From assembly GCA_903871235.1 (NCBI GenBank), contig CAIQGA010000189.1, forward strand, positions 1 through 38,762: DNA of 38,762 bases, read 5' to 3'. Position 1 is the first letter of the stretch, and every line of letters begins with the position of its first letter. Origin of the DNA: an uncultured Chlorobiaceae bacterium. GTDB taxonomy: Bacteria; Bacteroidota; Chlorobiia; Chlorobiales; Chlorobiaceae. Positions 18,983 through 28,777 of this stretch are shown here, piece after piece. The position numbers and the translations under genes were made by a program. Below the pieces are notes generated by a model. The model searched no databases and was not told where the DNA came from. It saw nothing but the letters and a program-made list of their open reading frames with translations.

Positions 18983-19537
18983 TCAGGCATTGTACTCCAT
19001 CCCTTTATGAATTTTGAAGAATCTCACGCAATAGAGGAGAAATGAGTAAAAAAGCATAAGGGTAGAAAGGTAGAGAAAAAACTCTTTCAGATGATATTGC
19101 CGGAAAAAAGGGTGGGGCCAAACCATGGCAATAAACATCATGGAGACAAATCCTACCGCCCATTTTCCCGGCCAGAGAGAGGTGGTCACCACTGAATGAC
19201 GAAATTTTACATACCCCGCACCGATAAAAATCAGGATATCGCGGAGCACAGCAAAAAGGACAAACCACAGCGGAAGCTGGTCAATCCAGAGAAAATAGAG
19301 GGCCACACTGGAAAGGCAAAGTTTGTCGGCAAGGGGATCAAGAATTTTACCCATCTCTGAAACCTCATTCGTCCACCGGGCCGCCTGGCCATCAAACCAG
19401 TCGCTCAGGACAGCCACAATCATGATGACAATGGCAATGTCGAGATGACCAGTATGAAAATAGTAGAGAAACCAGGGTATCAGGAGTATTCTCAGAAAAC
19501 TGAGAAAATTCGGGAGATTAAAAATACGACCTTCCAC
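18983..19537 (-). CDS. pgsA: CDP-alcohol phosphatidyltransferase, PgsA-like
   Basis: A 184-residue membrane protein carrying the complete CDP-alcohol phosphotransferase motif: D46, D49, G50, A53, R54, G63, D67 and D71, seen as DWFDGQAAR and GKILDPLAD. The N-terminal FNLPNFLSFLRILLIP is typical of phosphatidylglycerophosphate synthase. Several hydrophobic segments follow. It would join glycerol-3-phosphate to CDP-diacylglycerol, the first step to phosphatidylglycerol, a major photosynthetic-membrane lipid. Substrate identity within the superfamily is inferred from the N-terminus. It lies 78 bases downstream of ruvC on the same strand. Confidence 0.88.
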   Translation of the reverse strand: MEGRIFNLPNFLSFLRILLIPWFLYYFHTGHLDIAIVIMIVAVLSDWFDGQAARWTNEVSEMGKILDPLADKLCLSSVALYFLWIDQLPLWFVLFAVLRDILIFIGAGYVKFRHSVVTTSLWPGKWAVGFVSMMFIAMVWPHPFFRQYHLKEFFLYLSTLMLFYSFLLYCVRFFKIHKGMEYNA

Positions 19538-19615
19538 AGCTTTGAATTTAGTATTAAATCACCGACACTCTTTGTAACAGGGACAGAGCCCACCACCTCT
19601 TCACACGTCTGAAAC

Positions 19616-20179
19616 CTACCGGATAACCATATCAGGAGAGGCACGGACAAACGCCGACCAGTTATTCCCTACCTTCCGGCTTTTACCTGGCTGGCGGAGA
19701 GTGTCGCGGCTTTCACCTCTCAGCAGATCGCACAGCGCGATACCCAGAGCATCGGTGACATCGAAAGGCTCCGGTACCGTATCAAGGGCAAGTATCCTTG
19801 ACACCATAGATGCAACCTGCTCCTTGCTTGCCGCCCCCTTTCCAGTCACGGCAAGCTTCACCTCACGGGGAGCATACTCATGGAGCACAAGCTTGCTGTT
19901 CATCGCAAGAGCGATAACTGCTCCCCTAACCTGACCCAGTTTCAGGGCCGACTGCACATTTCGGCTTAAAAAGGCGGTTTCAAGAGCGAGGCGCGCAGGC
20001 CGAAAATCAGCAATAACTCCCTCAAGCTCGCGGTATATCTGACCGATCCGCTCGGCATGGGTGCTGCGGGAGTTAAGGCGGATAACACCGCATGCGAGCA
20101 GAGCAAAACTCGCGCCATTGTGACGAACCACACCATAGCCGGTTATGCGACTTCCAGGATCAACTCCCAAAACAACCAC
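19616..20179 (-). CDS. ruvC: Holliday junction resolvase RuvC
   Basis: A 187-residue protein with all four catalytic acids at canonical spacing: D7 ([13 protein letters not shown]), E67 ([11 protein letters not shown]), D140 and D143 ([12 protein letters not shown]). E. coli has D7, E66, D138 and D141. RuvC nicks Holliday junctions during recombination repair, with RuvAB. It starts 4 bases after the yebC stop, the familiar yebC-ruvC operon order; ruvA and ruvB are not in the window. Confidence 0.97.
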   Translation of the reverse strand: MVVLGVDPGSRITGYGVVRHNGASFALLACGVIRLNSRSTHAERIGQIYRELEGVIADFRPARLALETAFLSRNVQSALKLGQVRGAVIALAMNSKLVLHEYAPREVKLAVTGKGAASKEQVASMVSRILALDTVPEPFDVTDALGIALCDLLRGESRDTLRQPGKSRKVGNNWSAFVRASPDMVIR

Positions 20180-20183
20180 CTCT

Positions 20184-20936
20184 CTACTCGTTTAAACTGC
20201 TCATTGCACTCTCACTCAGCTCCATATTGGTGTAGACCGACTGCACATCGTCATTGCTTTCGAACGCATCAATCAGCTTAATCACCTTGCGGGCATCCTC
20301 GGCTTCAAGCTCGATATAATTTTCAGGCACAAGATCAATTTTTGCATTCTCATAAGCAATACCTGCACCATCAAGCGCTGTTTTAACGCGTTCAAGATCC
20401 TTGAAATCGGATATGACCGTTATATAGTTCTCATCTTCGCTGCCAAGATCTTCAAGACCGGCATCAAGAAGAAGTTCCATCAGTTGATCCTCGCTGGCAG
20501 CAGAGCGGGGAACATCAACCAGGCCCTTGCGCTGGAACATCCAGGCAACACTGCCACTTTCACCAAGGGAGCCATTGTTACGACTCATAATGTGACGGAT
20601 ATCGGCAACCGTACGGTTTCGGTTATCCGTTGCCGTCTCAATGATCAAGGCAATTCCGGCAGGGCCATACCCCTCGTAGGTAATTTCGTCCCAGGTCACG
20701 CCCTCAAGCTCCCCTGTTCCCTTCTTGACCGCACGCTGGATATTCTCCATCGGCATGGAATTGTCTCTTGCGGTATCAATCGCAAGCCTCAGACGGGGAT
20801 TACCCGAGGGATCACCTCCACCCATTTTTGCCGCAATGGTAATCTCCTTGACCAGTTTGGTGAACAAACTGCCTCTCTTCTGGTCAGTTACCGCCTTTTT
20901 TCTCTTAATGGTTGCCCATTTACTGTGTCCTGACAT
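20184..20936 (-). CDS. yebC: YebC/TACO1-family protein
   Basis: A 250-residue protein starting with the invariant [14 protein letters not shown]; the frame is open 30 codons further upstream, but that part is not conserved. Family blocks include [48 protein letters not shown] and [16 protein letters not shown]. YebC proteins have been described both as transcription regulators and as factors that relieve ribosome stalling on proline-rich stretches. ruvC follows in the same operon. The 118-base AT-rich gap to pheA is a shared divergent promoter region. Confidence 0.96.
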   Translation of the reverse strand: MSGHSKWATIKRKKAVTDQKRGSLFTKLVKEITIAAKMGGGDPSGNPRLRLAIDTARDNSMPMENIQRAVKKGTGELEGVTWDEITYEGYGPAGIALIIETATDNRNRTVADIRHIMSRNNGSLGESGSVAWMFQRKGLVDVPRSAASEDQLMELLLDAGLEDLGSEDENYITVISDFKDLERVKTALDGAGIAYENAKIDLVPENYIELEAEDARKVIKLIDAFESNDDVQSVYTNMELSESAMSSLNE

Positions 20937-21054
20937 AATAAAAAATGGTGATTTATTATTCCCGATTAAACGTCTGCCTATGATAATAGATTTATTTTCT
21001 TTAAATAAAATCAAATCTGACGGCATTCGTGCAAGTTACCAACAAGAAAAAACA

Positions 21055-21897
21055 ATGACAAACGTGATGATCGCCTATCAGGGTGAACCTGGAGCGTACA
21101 GTGAAATCGCCGCGCTCCGAATTGGAGAGCCAAAACCCTTCGAATCATTTGACGAGGTCTTTGCTGCCGTTGAAAACCACGAGGTCAATTATGCCGTTAT
21201 CCCTATAGAAAATTCACTGGGCGGCAGCATTCATCACAACTATGACCTTCTGCTTCAGCATCCGGTCACGATTGTGGCAGAAACCTTTGTCAAGGTGAAA
21301 CACTGCCTGCTCGGTATTCCTGGAGCATCAATAGAAAATAGTGTGAAGGCACTCTCCCACCCACAGGCATTGGCCCAGTGTCGCAACTTTTTTGCCACTC
21401 ACCCTCATATCAAGGCTGAAGTCGCCTACGATACGGCGGGCAGTGCTAAAATGATTGCCGCCAGCCGGGATGCAACAAAGCTTGCCATAGCCTCAAAAAG
21501 GGCCGCAGAACTTTACCATCTTGAAATTTTGCAGGAAAACCTGGCTGATGAAGAGTGGAACATCACCCGCTTTTTCTGCATTGCCCATGCAAAAAATCCA
21601 GCACCTTTGCCGATTGAAACAATACTGGAGAGTGCTCAACGCAAAACATCCATCGTCTTCACACTTCCCAATGAACCGGGTTCACTGTTCAAGGCACTGG
21701 CTACCTTTGCGCTGCGTGATATTGACCTTACAAAAATTGAGTCACGGCCATTCAGAAAAAAAGCTTTTGAGTACCTCTTTTATGTCGATTTCATAGGAGA
21801 ACAGAACGACCGGAACATCCAGAACGCTATCAGCCACCTCCGGGAATTTGCCACCATGGTCAATGTCCTCGGGAGTTACGGAGTGGTTGCAGAATGA
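21055..21897 (+). CDS. pheA: Prephenate dehydratase
   Basis: A 280-residue stand-alone prephenate dehydratase, with no chorismate mutase domain. It starts VMIAYQGEPGAYSEIAALR. The PDT domain ends with the catalytic Thr in NITRFFCIA. The ACT domain follows, with NEPGSLFKALATFALRDIDLTKIESRPF containing both GALx-like and ESRP phenylalanine-binding motifs, so feedback inhibition by Phe is expected. It makes phenylpyruvate from prephenate. ATG 21055 was chosen as the conserved start; the open frame upstream overlaps yebC. The stop overlaps the polA start as ATGA. Confidence 0.95.
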   Translation: MTNVMIAYQGEPGAYSEIAALRIGEPKPFESFDEVFAAVENHEVNYAVIPIENSLGGSIHHNYDLLLQHPVTIVAETFVKVKHCLLGIPGASIENSVKALSHPQALAQCRNFFATHPHIKAEVAYDTAGSAKMIAASRDATKLAIASKRAAELYHLEILQENLADEEWNITRFFCIAHAKNPAPLPIETILESAQRKTSIVFTLPNEPGSLFKALATFALRDIDLTKIESRPFRKKAFEYLFYVDFIGEQNDRNIQNAISHLREFATMVNVLGSYGVVAE

Positions 21898-24734
21898 ACA
21901 AACATCAACTGGATTTTTTTTCACCCGTCACCATGGAGGGGAAGCCTGAAAAAGCGGCAGCGCTCACCCAAAAACCTGCGCTTTTTCTGCTCGACGGCAT
22001 GGCCATCGTCTACCGGGCCTTTTTTGCCCTGCAACGGGCAGGCATGACCAGCCGGGATGGAATGCCCACCGGAGCGATTTTCGGCTTCACTTCCGCACTG
22101 TTGAAAATTTTTGAAACCTGGAAGCCGCAATACCTCGCTGCGGTATTCGACAGCAAAGAAAAGACCTTCCGGCACAATCTCTACCCCCTTTACAAGGCCA
22201 ATCGCCCCTCACCGCCTGAAGATCTCATCATGCAGCTTGATGCCATTTTTGAGCTTCTTGAAGCTTTCGGCGTTCCGCTTATTAAAACCCCGGGATACGA
22301 GGCCGACGATCTTATCGGTACCGCGTCGCATAAGTTCGCGGAAACATGCCAGATCTACATTGTCTCTCCCGACAAGGATCTTGCCCAACTGGTGCATGAA
22401 GGGGTACAAATCCTCAAACCCGGCAACAACCAGAATGAACTTGAGCTGCTTGGAAAAAAGGAGATCACCGAGCAGTTCGGAGTTCCGCCGGAGCTCTTCA
22501 CCCAGTTTTTGACCCTTACCGGTGATACTTCTGACAACATTCCCGGAGCGAAGGGAATTGGTCCAAAAACCGCGGCCTCCCTGCTTGGCAACTATGGCTC
22601 TCTTCAAAATATCTATGCACATCTCGACGACATTTCCCCAAAAAACCGCCACAGCCTCCAGGAATTTCAGCCAAGGCTTGGCTTGATAACCGATCTGGTC
22701 ACCATACGTACTGACCTGCAGATTGATGTAACCCTGAAAGAACTTGCCTGCACCCAACCAGACCCGGAAAAACTTTTTCCACTGTTGCAGAAACTCGGTC
22801 TTAAAACCGTTGCTTCAAGAGTGTCAGCACTTTTTGGAGAACTTCCGCCAAATTTTGCAACAAAAGCTCCACTCCCTGAAGAAGCCGATTCCCAGTTGCA
22901 AGGCTCTAAAGAGTGTGCACCCCTTCGTTCTCCTCAAGAGGGGGCCGACTATGCACGTGTCGATACGGAGGAAAAGCTGCAAGAACTGATGACGTCGCTC
23001 CAGGGGGCCCGACGTATCGCCGTCGATACTGAAACCACCAGTCTTGATACTTTTGAGGCCGAACTGGCCGGTATCTCGATCTGCAAGGAGGCTGGAGAGG
23101 CGCGATTTATCTCTTTTACAAAAAGCACACTGCACCGGGAAATAACGCTTAAGCTTCTCAAACCGCTGCTTGAAGATGCTTCTCTGCCAAAAACAGGCCA
23201 GAACCTTAAATACGACATGCTCGTCCTGAAAAAATATGGCATAGAACTCTCTCCCGTTGGATTTGACACCATGCTTGCCAGCTATGTGCTCAACCCTGAT
23301 GAGCGGCACAATCTTGATGACCTGGCTGCCCAATATCTCGGTTATCAAACAACAACGTTTGATGAATTGGTCGGAACGGGAAAAACAAAAGTACATATTT
23401 TTGAGGTAGAGGCTGAAAAGCTCTCAGCTTATGCCTGTCAGGATGCTGATCTTGCCCTTCAACTGGAAGAGATCTTCCGCAAAAAACTGGACGAGGAAAA
23501 AGAGCTGCTCTGGCTCTGCGAAAATATTGAGTTTCCGCTGGTCTCCGTTCTTGCCGCAATGGAATATGAAGGTGTCTGCATTGACATCGAACATCTTGAA
23601 AAAGCCTCTGGAAAAGCAAAAATAGAGCTCGAACAGTTGACAGAAAAAATTTATGCTGCCGCCGGTTCCCTTTTCAACATCGACTCCCCGAAACAGCTTG
23701 CGCATATTCTCTTCACGGTTCTTGGTATTCCACCAAAAAAAGCGACAAAAACAGGCTACTCAACCAATGTCGAAGTGCTTGAAGAGCTTGCTGTAACCTA
23801 TCCCATTGCTCGTGACCTGCTCGAATACCGGAGCCTCCAGAAACTCAAAAGCACCTATATCGATGCATTACCAGCAATGGTCAGCCCACTGACAGGCCGA
23901 CTCCACACCACGTTCAATCAGTTTGTCACCGCAACGGGCCGACTCTCATCATCAAAACCGAATCTCCAGAACATCCCCATACGTACTGCGCTTGGAAAAG
24001 AGATTCGCAAGGCATTCATCCCCTCATCGCCTGAAAAATGGCTGCTCTCGGCCGATTATTCGCAGATTGAGCTGAGAATTGCCGCCGAAATTTCAGCAGA
24101 CCCACAACTGCTCGAAGCATTCCAAAACGGCGAGGATATTCATACCGCAACCGCAAAGGTGATTTTCGACACCGATGACATTACCGGCGATATGCGGCGC
24201 AAGGCAAAAGAGGTGAACTTCGGAGTCCTGTACGGCATCATGCCTTTTGGCCTCGCACGAAGACTCAATATTGCGCAAAAAGAGGCCAAGGCAATTATTG
24301 ATACCTATACTTCGAAGTACCCCAAACTCTTTGAAGCATTACAGGCTATTATTGAAACCGGAAGAGAAAAAGGGTATGTTTCAACCATCCTTGGACGGCG
24401 CCGTTACCTTGCTGACCTCAACAGCCGGAATACAAACCTGAAAAAAGCGGCTGAACGGGCAGCCATGAATACGCCCATTCAGGGTACAGCCGCCGACATC
24501 ATTAAATGCGCCATGAACCTCTGCAGCGCAAGAATGCAGCATCAAGAAATGAAATCCGTCATGCTGCTCCAGGTTCATGACGAGCTGCTCTTTGAAACTA
24601 CTGATGAAGAAAAAGAGCTGCTTTCAGCGCTCGTTGAACAGGCAATGATTGATGCAGCAATAAGTTGTGGTTTAAAAAACGTGCCGGTACTGGTCGATAC
24701 CGGTATTGGAAAAAACTGGCTGGAAGCCCACTAA
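21894..24734 (+). CDS. polA: DNA polymerase I
   Basis: A 946-residue three-domain enzyme. The 5' nuclease domain has LFLLDGMAIVYRAFFAL, PGYEADDLIGT and DTSDNIPGAKGIGPKTA. The 3'-5' exonuclease keeps its acids: D378 and E380 (VDTETTSLD), GQNLKYDMLVL and YACQDADLAL, so proofreading is predicted active. The polymerase has motif A SADYSQIELRIAA, motif B RRKAKEVNFGVLYGI and motif C LLQVHDELLFE. It fills gaps and removes primers. It carries about 25 extra residues before the usual start. ATG 21894 overlaps the pheA stop by 4 bases, implying translational coupling of the unrelated pair. Confidence 0.97.
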   Translation: MNKHQLDFFSPVTMEGKPEKAAALTQKPALFLLDGMAIVYRAFFALQRAGMTSRDGMPTGAIFGFTSALLKIFETWKPQYLAAVFDSKEKTFRHNLYPLYKANRPSPPEDLIMQLDAIFELLEAFGVPLIKTPGYEADDLIGTASHKFAETCQIYIVSPDKDLAQLVHEGVQILKPGNNQNELELLGKKEITEQFGVPPELFTQFLTLTGDTSDNIPGAKGIGPKTAASLLGNYGSLQNIYAHLDDISPKNRHSLQEFQPRLGLITDLVTIRTDLQIDVTLKELACTQPDPEKLFPLLQKLGLKTVASRVSALFGELPPNFATKAPLPEEADSQLQGSKECAPLRSPQEGADYARVDTEEKLQELMTSLQGARRIAVDTETTSLDTFEAELAGISICKEAGEARFISFTKSTLHREITLKLLKPLLEDASLPKTGQNLKYDMLVLKKYGIELSPVGFDTMLASYVLNPDERHNLDDLAAQYLGYQTTTFDELVGTGKTKVHIFEVEAEKLSAYACQDADLALQLEEIFRKKLDEEKELLWLCENIEFPLVSVLAAMEYEGVCIDIEHLEKASGKAKIELEQLTEKIYAAAGSLFNIDSPKQLAHILFTVLGIPPKKATKTGYSTNVEVLEELAVTYPIARDLLEYRSLQKLKSTYIDALPAMVSPLTGRLHTTFNQFVTATGRLSSSKPNLQNIPIRTALGKEIRKAFIPSSPEKWLLSADYSQIELRIAAEISADPQLLEAFQNGEDIHTATAKVIFDTDDITGDMRRKAKEVNFGVLYGIMPFGLARRLNIAQKEAKAIIDTYTSKYPKLFEALQAIIETGREKGYVSTILGRRRYLADLNSRNTNLKKAAERAAMNTPIQGTAADIIKCAMNLCSARMQHQEMKSVMLLQVHDELLFETTDEEKELLSALVEQAMIDAAISCGLKNVPVLVDTGIGKNWLEAH

Positions 24735-24862
24735 TCATTGATTTATACACAAAAGTTTTTTTATATTTGACCTTTGATGAAAGATCCTGTTCAGACCAAC
24801 GACTTCCGATAGACCATAACTTCGGAAAACAATGTATGGCTCCATCTGAATACGGTAAAACA

Positions 24863-25594
24863 ATGAAAAAATTTCTCTTTATGCACATCCCCGCAAGAGC
24901 ACTTGTTCTCTCTCTTGCTCTTTTCTCCACTTTTTTGTCGAATCCGGCAACTCTATTGGCTGAAGAAAAGACGCATGTTGAGAACAAGATCACTACCCGG
25001 GAGAACAGTCCCGAACAACTGCTTGCAAATACCGAAAAAATGATTGAGCAGTTAATCTTACAAATAGAGTCAGAGAAAAACAGCACTACAGAATCTGGTG
25101 GAATTGATGAAAACCCCAATCCAGCACCCTTATTTTCCAGTATACCTAACATGAAGCCTGTCAACGGCTCAATTACCAGCGCATTCGGTCGTCGGCTGCA
25201 CCCGATCTATAATGTCACTCTCTTTCACACTGGCATCGATTTTGCGGCTTCACAAGGAACAAGAGTTCATTCAACAGGTGATGGAATTGTCGCTTTTTCA
25301 GGATATGACAGAGGGTATGGACAAAAAATTACCATCAATCACGGATATGGCTATAAAACCATCTACGCCCATCTTTCAAAATCACTGGTTCGCCAGGGAG
25401 AGAGAGTCACCCGGGGAGAGGTCATAGCGCTTTCTGGAAACACGGGAGTGTCTACCGGTCCGCATCTGCACTACGAGGTACAGAAGGACAACGTAAAAGT
25501 CAACCCGACCGCTTATTTCTTTGATAAAAACAATCCGGAGAAGCTTATCACGAAACAAAAAATTTCGTCGGAACCAAGTGGCAATAACTCGTAA
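24863..25594 (+). CDS. Secreted M23-family (LytM) metallopeptidase
   Basis: A 243-residue exported protein. A signal peptide spans about residues 1-33 (hydrophobic LVLSLALFSTFLSNPATLLA). A helical stretch follows at about 48-72. The M23 domain from residue 100 has intact zinc ligands H122 and D126 (FHTGIDFA) and H203 in GPHLHYEVQ, with H170 and H201 as catalytic partners. Active family members cut peptidoglycan cross-bridges; the short coiled segment also resembles EnvC/NlpD-type activators, but those usually lack ligands. ATG 24863 directly precedes the signal peptide; ATG 24836 is possible. It is 128 bases after polA. Confidence 0.88.
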   Translation: MKKFLFMHIPARALVLSLALFSTFLSNPATLLAEEKTHVENKITTRENSPEQLLANTEKMIEQLILQIESEKNSTTESGGIDENPNPAPLFSSIPNMKPVNGSITSAFGRRLHPIYNVTLFHTGIDFAASQGTRVHSTGDGIVAFSGYDRGYGQKITINHGYGYKTIYAHLSKSLVRQGERVTRGEVIALSGNTGVSTGPHLHYEVQKDNVKVNPTAYFFDKNNPEKLITKQKISSEPSGNNS

Positions 25595-25618
25595 TTCGAA
25601 TAACTCAATCAAAGTAGT

Positions 25619-25846
25619 ATGTACTGGAATTTAGACCTTGCCCGTCATATAGCTGACGCTCCGTGGCCTGTAACAAAAGATGAACTTATCAATTACGCAA
25701 ACAGAAGCGGTGCGCCCCAACAGGTTATCGAAAACCTGAACGACTTGCCTGAAAGCGATGACATGTATGAAAGTCTTGACGAAATATGGCCTGACTATCC
25801 TACTGACGAAGACTTTGGTTACGGTGATGAAGATCCATTAACATAG
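25619..25846 (+). CDS. DUF2795-family small acidic protein
   Basis: A 75-residue protein. The stretch APWPVTKDELINYANRSGAP followed by QQVIENLNDLPE matches the DUF2795 pattern of a small helical domain (PxTKxEL...A...GAP..V...L..LP). It then has an acidic C-terminal tail, YPTDEDFGYGDED. Function is not established for the family. It sits 24 bases after the M23 gene and 19 bases before the Omp85-like gene, so it is probably co-transcribed with envelope genes. No signal peptide or membrane segment. Confidence 0.8.
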   Translation: MYWNLDLARHIADAPWPVTKDELINYANRSGAPQQVIENLNDLPESDDMYESLDEIWPDYPTDEDFGYGDEDPLT

Positions 25847-25865
25847 AACAAAACGGGATTCATGC

Positions 25866-28067
25866 TTGGCAAAAGCATTCACTCTTATAGCCCTTCTTCT
25901 GCTCTGTGCATCTCTGGCACAGGGCAGAGCTGCTGATACCGGGAAGAACGGAGTCGCTGCGTCACGTTCTGTTGACAAAATCCACTTTTTCGGCAATAAG
26001 GCGATCACTGAAGAGGAACTCCGACTGATCATCAGTACCTCAGAGCAGCGCTCCTTTCTTGGGCTCGGTCTCTTGGGAAGATCAAGCAAACCCTTCAACT
26101 CGGAGGAATTTGAAAAAGACATCTTCCTCATCAAGAAACTCTATACCTACAAAGGCTATTTTTTCGCCGACGTCGACACCACCGTTATTCGAAAAAAGAG
26201 TAACCGGAAGTTAACCATCAACATTACGATCCATGAAAATGATCCTACAAAGGTTGACTTCGTCACGTATGAAGGACTTGAGAATATTTCTGCAGAACTC
26301 AAAAAAGAGTACCTCACAAAAAAAAGGCTGAATGTCAATGATCTTTTTTCTGTCGAGCGATTGATTGAAGAACGGGATCGCACGCTCTCTTTTTTCAGGG
26401 AGTATGGCTATACCTTTTTTCATCAAGACAGTATTCGCATTAAAATTGATACCGTTGGAACACGGGCAGGCCTCCTCTTTCAACTTAAACTACCGAAACA
26501 ACTGCGTTATGGGCCTATCAATGCTATAGTACACAATTCGTCAAGAGGCGACAGCGCACCAAAAACCAGGATATTTACACAGGATACTATCACGGGAAAA
26601 ATTCTTGGCAACCAGAAAATTTCCTCTCGTCTGATCACTTCGGCTATTGAATTTCGCCCAGGCAACGTTACACGCCAGAGTCTTGAACAGCGAACGATGC
26701 AAAATTTTGGTGCAACCAATCTCTTTTCATCTATTTACATCAACCCTGATTCGGTGCACGCCGACCAACTCTACACCACTATTCACCTCGAAACGGCCCC
26801 CAAGCACCAGATAGAACCAAAGATACTGATCGACAACCGATACGGCTCCCTCTTTTTCGGGACTTCTCTTGCTTACGAAAACAAAAACCTGTTTGGAGGA
26901 GCTGAACAATTTCGTACATCGACCGAATACGGACGTCAGGCTGGTTACAACAACAAATTACTGCTAAACCTTGACGAAGGTCAATACGCCAAGGTGATTC
27001 CTTACGAATTCAGCCTTAAAAGCAGCCTTGTCATGCCAGTTCTGAAAAAACCAGGCAATTTCTACTCAACAACGGTTGAATACTCCACCTCAAAACTGCC
27101 TGTGCTGCTCTCCAACAAAAACGGACTGATCCGCGGAACCTACAGCGCCCGGCTGAACCCCTCATCGCGCCTCAATTTTGATTTTTTTGAATTTGAGTGG
27201 GTTAAAAAAGACTCGCTTAAAGGGTTCAAACAGCTTTTCAAAACCGATCTTGCCAATAACATCGGCATAAACCCCGCCGATGAGGCCGCAATTAACGCTG
27301 GAATTGACAGCCTTCTTGAAACCCATGTCAACCAGACCTTTCGGCTTCGCTACAACACCACAAACCGTCAGCGAGTGTTGCCGGAACAGACAATCTGGAA
27401 CCTCGATCTTCTGCTTGAAGAATCAGGAAGCCTTGCATGGTTGATTGACAACTATCTCGATACAAAAACATATAGCGGATTCAGTGACAAGGAGCCCCAG
27501 ATATTCGGCACCACCTATTCACAGTACGCAAAATTTGAAAGCGGCCTTGTGATCACAAAAAGCCTCTCTCCGCACAACCAGCTTGCCGGAAGATTGGTGA
27601 CTGGATGGATGATGCCCTATGGTAAAGCCGAAACAACTCCTGAAGAACGCCGTTTTTATGCAGGTGGGCCAAACAGTATGCGGGGCTGGTTGTTCAATAC
27701 CCTCGGACCTGGCCGAAGCACCAGTCAGGCAGCCGCCAATTTCGGCGCAGATATCAAGTTTGAACTTAATGGCGAATACCGGAAAAAATTTTTCACAGTC
27801 TTTAATCAGCCCTCTGGTATAACATTTTTTACGGACATCGGAAACATCTGGGACAGAAAAGGGCCCTATGGCTTCAACCTTGGAGCCCTGACAAAAGAAT
27901 TTGCCTGGGATGCAGGCGTCGGGTTACGGATAGGCTCCCCCATAGGCCCGTTCCGTTTTGATTTTGCCTACAAACTCCATGATCCGGCTCAAGAGAAACC
28001 ATGGCGCTTCTCAACGTTGAACATCGGTGACTACACCTTCAATTTTGGAATTGGCGAAGCTTTTTAA
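25866..28067 (+). CDS. BamA/TamA-like outer-membrane assembly protein (Omp85 family)
   Basis: A 733-residue protein. A signal peptide covers about residues 1-22 (LIALLLLCASLAQGRA). POTRA-like units follow at about 36-115 (VDKIHFFGNKAITEEEL), 120-205 and 210-320 (FRPGNVTRQSLEQRTMQNFG). From about 325 there is a beta-barrel ending in FNFGIGEAF, with the Omp85 loop motif as FYAGGPNSMRGW and FFTDIGNIWD. Three POTRA units suggest TamA rather than the five-POTRA BamA; it may be a lineage-specific paralogue. The signal peptide starts at TTG 25866, with GGGA upstream; the nearby ATG at 25862 is out of frame. It precedes rpe by 44 bases. Confidence 0.85.
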   Translation: MAKAFTLIALLLLCASLAQGRAADTGKNGVAASRSVDKIHFFGNKAITEEELRLIISTSEQRSFLGLGLLGRSSKPFNSEEFEKDIFLIKKLYTYKGYFFADVDTTVIRKKSNRKLTINITIHENDPTKVDFVTYEGLENISAELKKEYLTKKRLNVNDLFSVERLIEERDRTLSFFREYGYTFFHQDSIRIKIDTVGTRAGLLFQLKLPKQLRYGPINAIVHNSSRGDSAPKTRIFTQDTITGKILGNQKISSRLITSAIEFRPGNVTRQSLEQRTMQNFGATNLFSSIYINPDSVHADQLYTTIHLETAPKHQIEPKILIDNRYGSLFFGTSLAYENKNLFGGAEQFRTSTEYGRQAGYNNKLLLNLDEGQYAKVIPYEFSLKSSLVMPVLKKPGNFYSTTVEYSTSKLPVLLSNKNGLIRGTYSARLNPSSRLNFDFFEFEWVKKDSLKGFKQLFKTDLANNIGINPADEAAINAGIDSLLETHVNQTFRLRYNTTNRQRVLPEQTIWNLDLLLEESGSLAWLIDNYLDTKTYSGFSDKEPQIFGTTYSQYAKFESGLVITKSLSPHNQLAGRLVTGWMMPYGKAETTPEERRFYAGGPNSMRGWLFNTLGPGRSTSQAAANFGADIKFELNGEYRKKFFTVFNQPSGITFFTDIGNIWDRKGPYGFNLGALTKEFAWDAGVGLRIGSPIGPFRFDFAYKLHDPAQEKPWRFSTLNIGDYTFNFGIGEAF

Positions 28068-28111
28068 TTATTTCAGCAGATTATTTTTTTCACGATCAAG
28101 AAAGTATCACC

Positions 28112-28777
28112 ATGCCTGCACCATCCACGCTTCTTGCACCATCCATTCTTTCGGCTGACTTCACCCGGCTTGAGCACTCAATCGAGATCGCCACAAAAGC
28201 AGGAGCTGACTGGATGCACTGCGACATAATGGACGGCAACTTTGTCCCCAACATCACTTTCGGGCCACTTATCGTACAGGCAATTGCATCATGCACGCCA
28301 ATGATTATCGATACTCATTTGATGATAGCCAATCCAGACCGCTTCATTGAGGAGTTCGTCAAGGCTGGCTCACACCAGATCACTGTGCATCAGGAAACCT
28401 GTCCACACCTGCACCGCACCATTCAGTTCATTAAAAGCCTTGGCGCAAAAGCGGGAGTCTCAATAAATCCCGGAACAGCGGTATCGACACTCGAAGCCAT
28501 CCTGCCGGATCTCGATCTTGTCCTTCTGATGTCGGTCAATCCAGGTTTCGGTGGGCAGAAATTCATCCCCTCATCACTTGCAAAAATCCGCCAGCTCCAT
28601 GAGATGCGCCTGAAGCTGAATCCACAGATGATCATTGCCATTGATGGCGGCATAACGGAAGAGAATGGGCAGGAGGTCGTTTCGGCTGGAGCCGATGCGC
28701 TGATTGCCGGCACAGCCTTCTTCAAAGCGGCAAATCCGGCACAAACAGCCCAAAAATTCAGAGCTATGACCAGGTGA
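28112..28777 (+). CDS. rpe: Ribulose-phosphate 3-epimerase
   Basis: A 221-residue TIM-barrel protein with [14 protein letters not shown], the metal-binding and catalytic [47 protein letters not shown] and the second catalytic Asp in AIDGGI. It interconverts ribulose-5-phosphate and xylulose-5-phosphate. Its last 14 bases overlap the 3' end of the convergent trpC gene. Confidence 0.97.
   Translation: MPAPSTLLAPSILSADFTRLEHSIEIATKAGADWMHCDIMDGNFVPNITFGPLIVQAIASCTPMIIDTHLMIANPDRFIEEFVKAGSHQITVHQETCPHLHRTIQFIKSLGAKAGVSINPGTAVSTLEAILPDLDLVLLMSVNPGFGGQKFIPSSLAKIRQLHEMRLKLNPQMIIAIDGGITEENGQEVVSAGADALIAGTAFFKAANPAQTAQKFRAMTR

Noticed and set aside
20725-21054. Long 5' extension of pheA
   Set aside because: It is antisense to yebC and lacks prephenate dehydratase similarity; the conserved protein starts at 21055.
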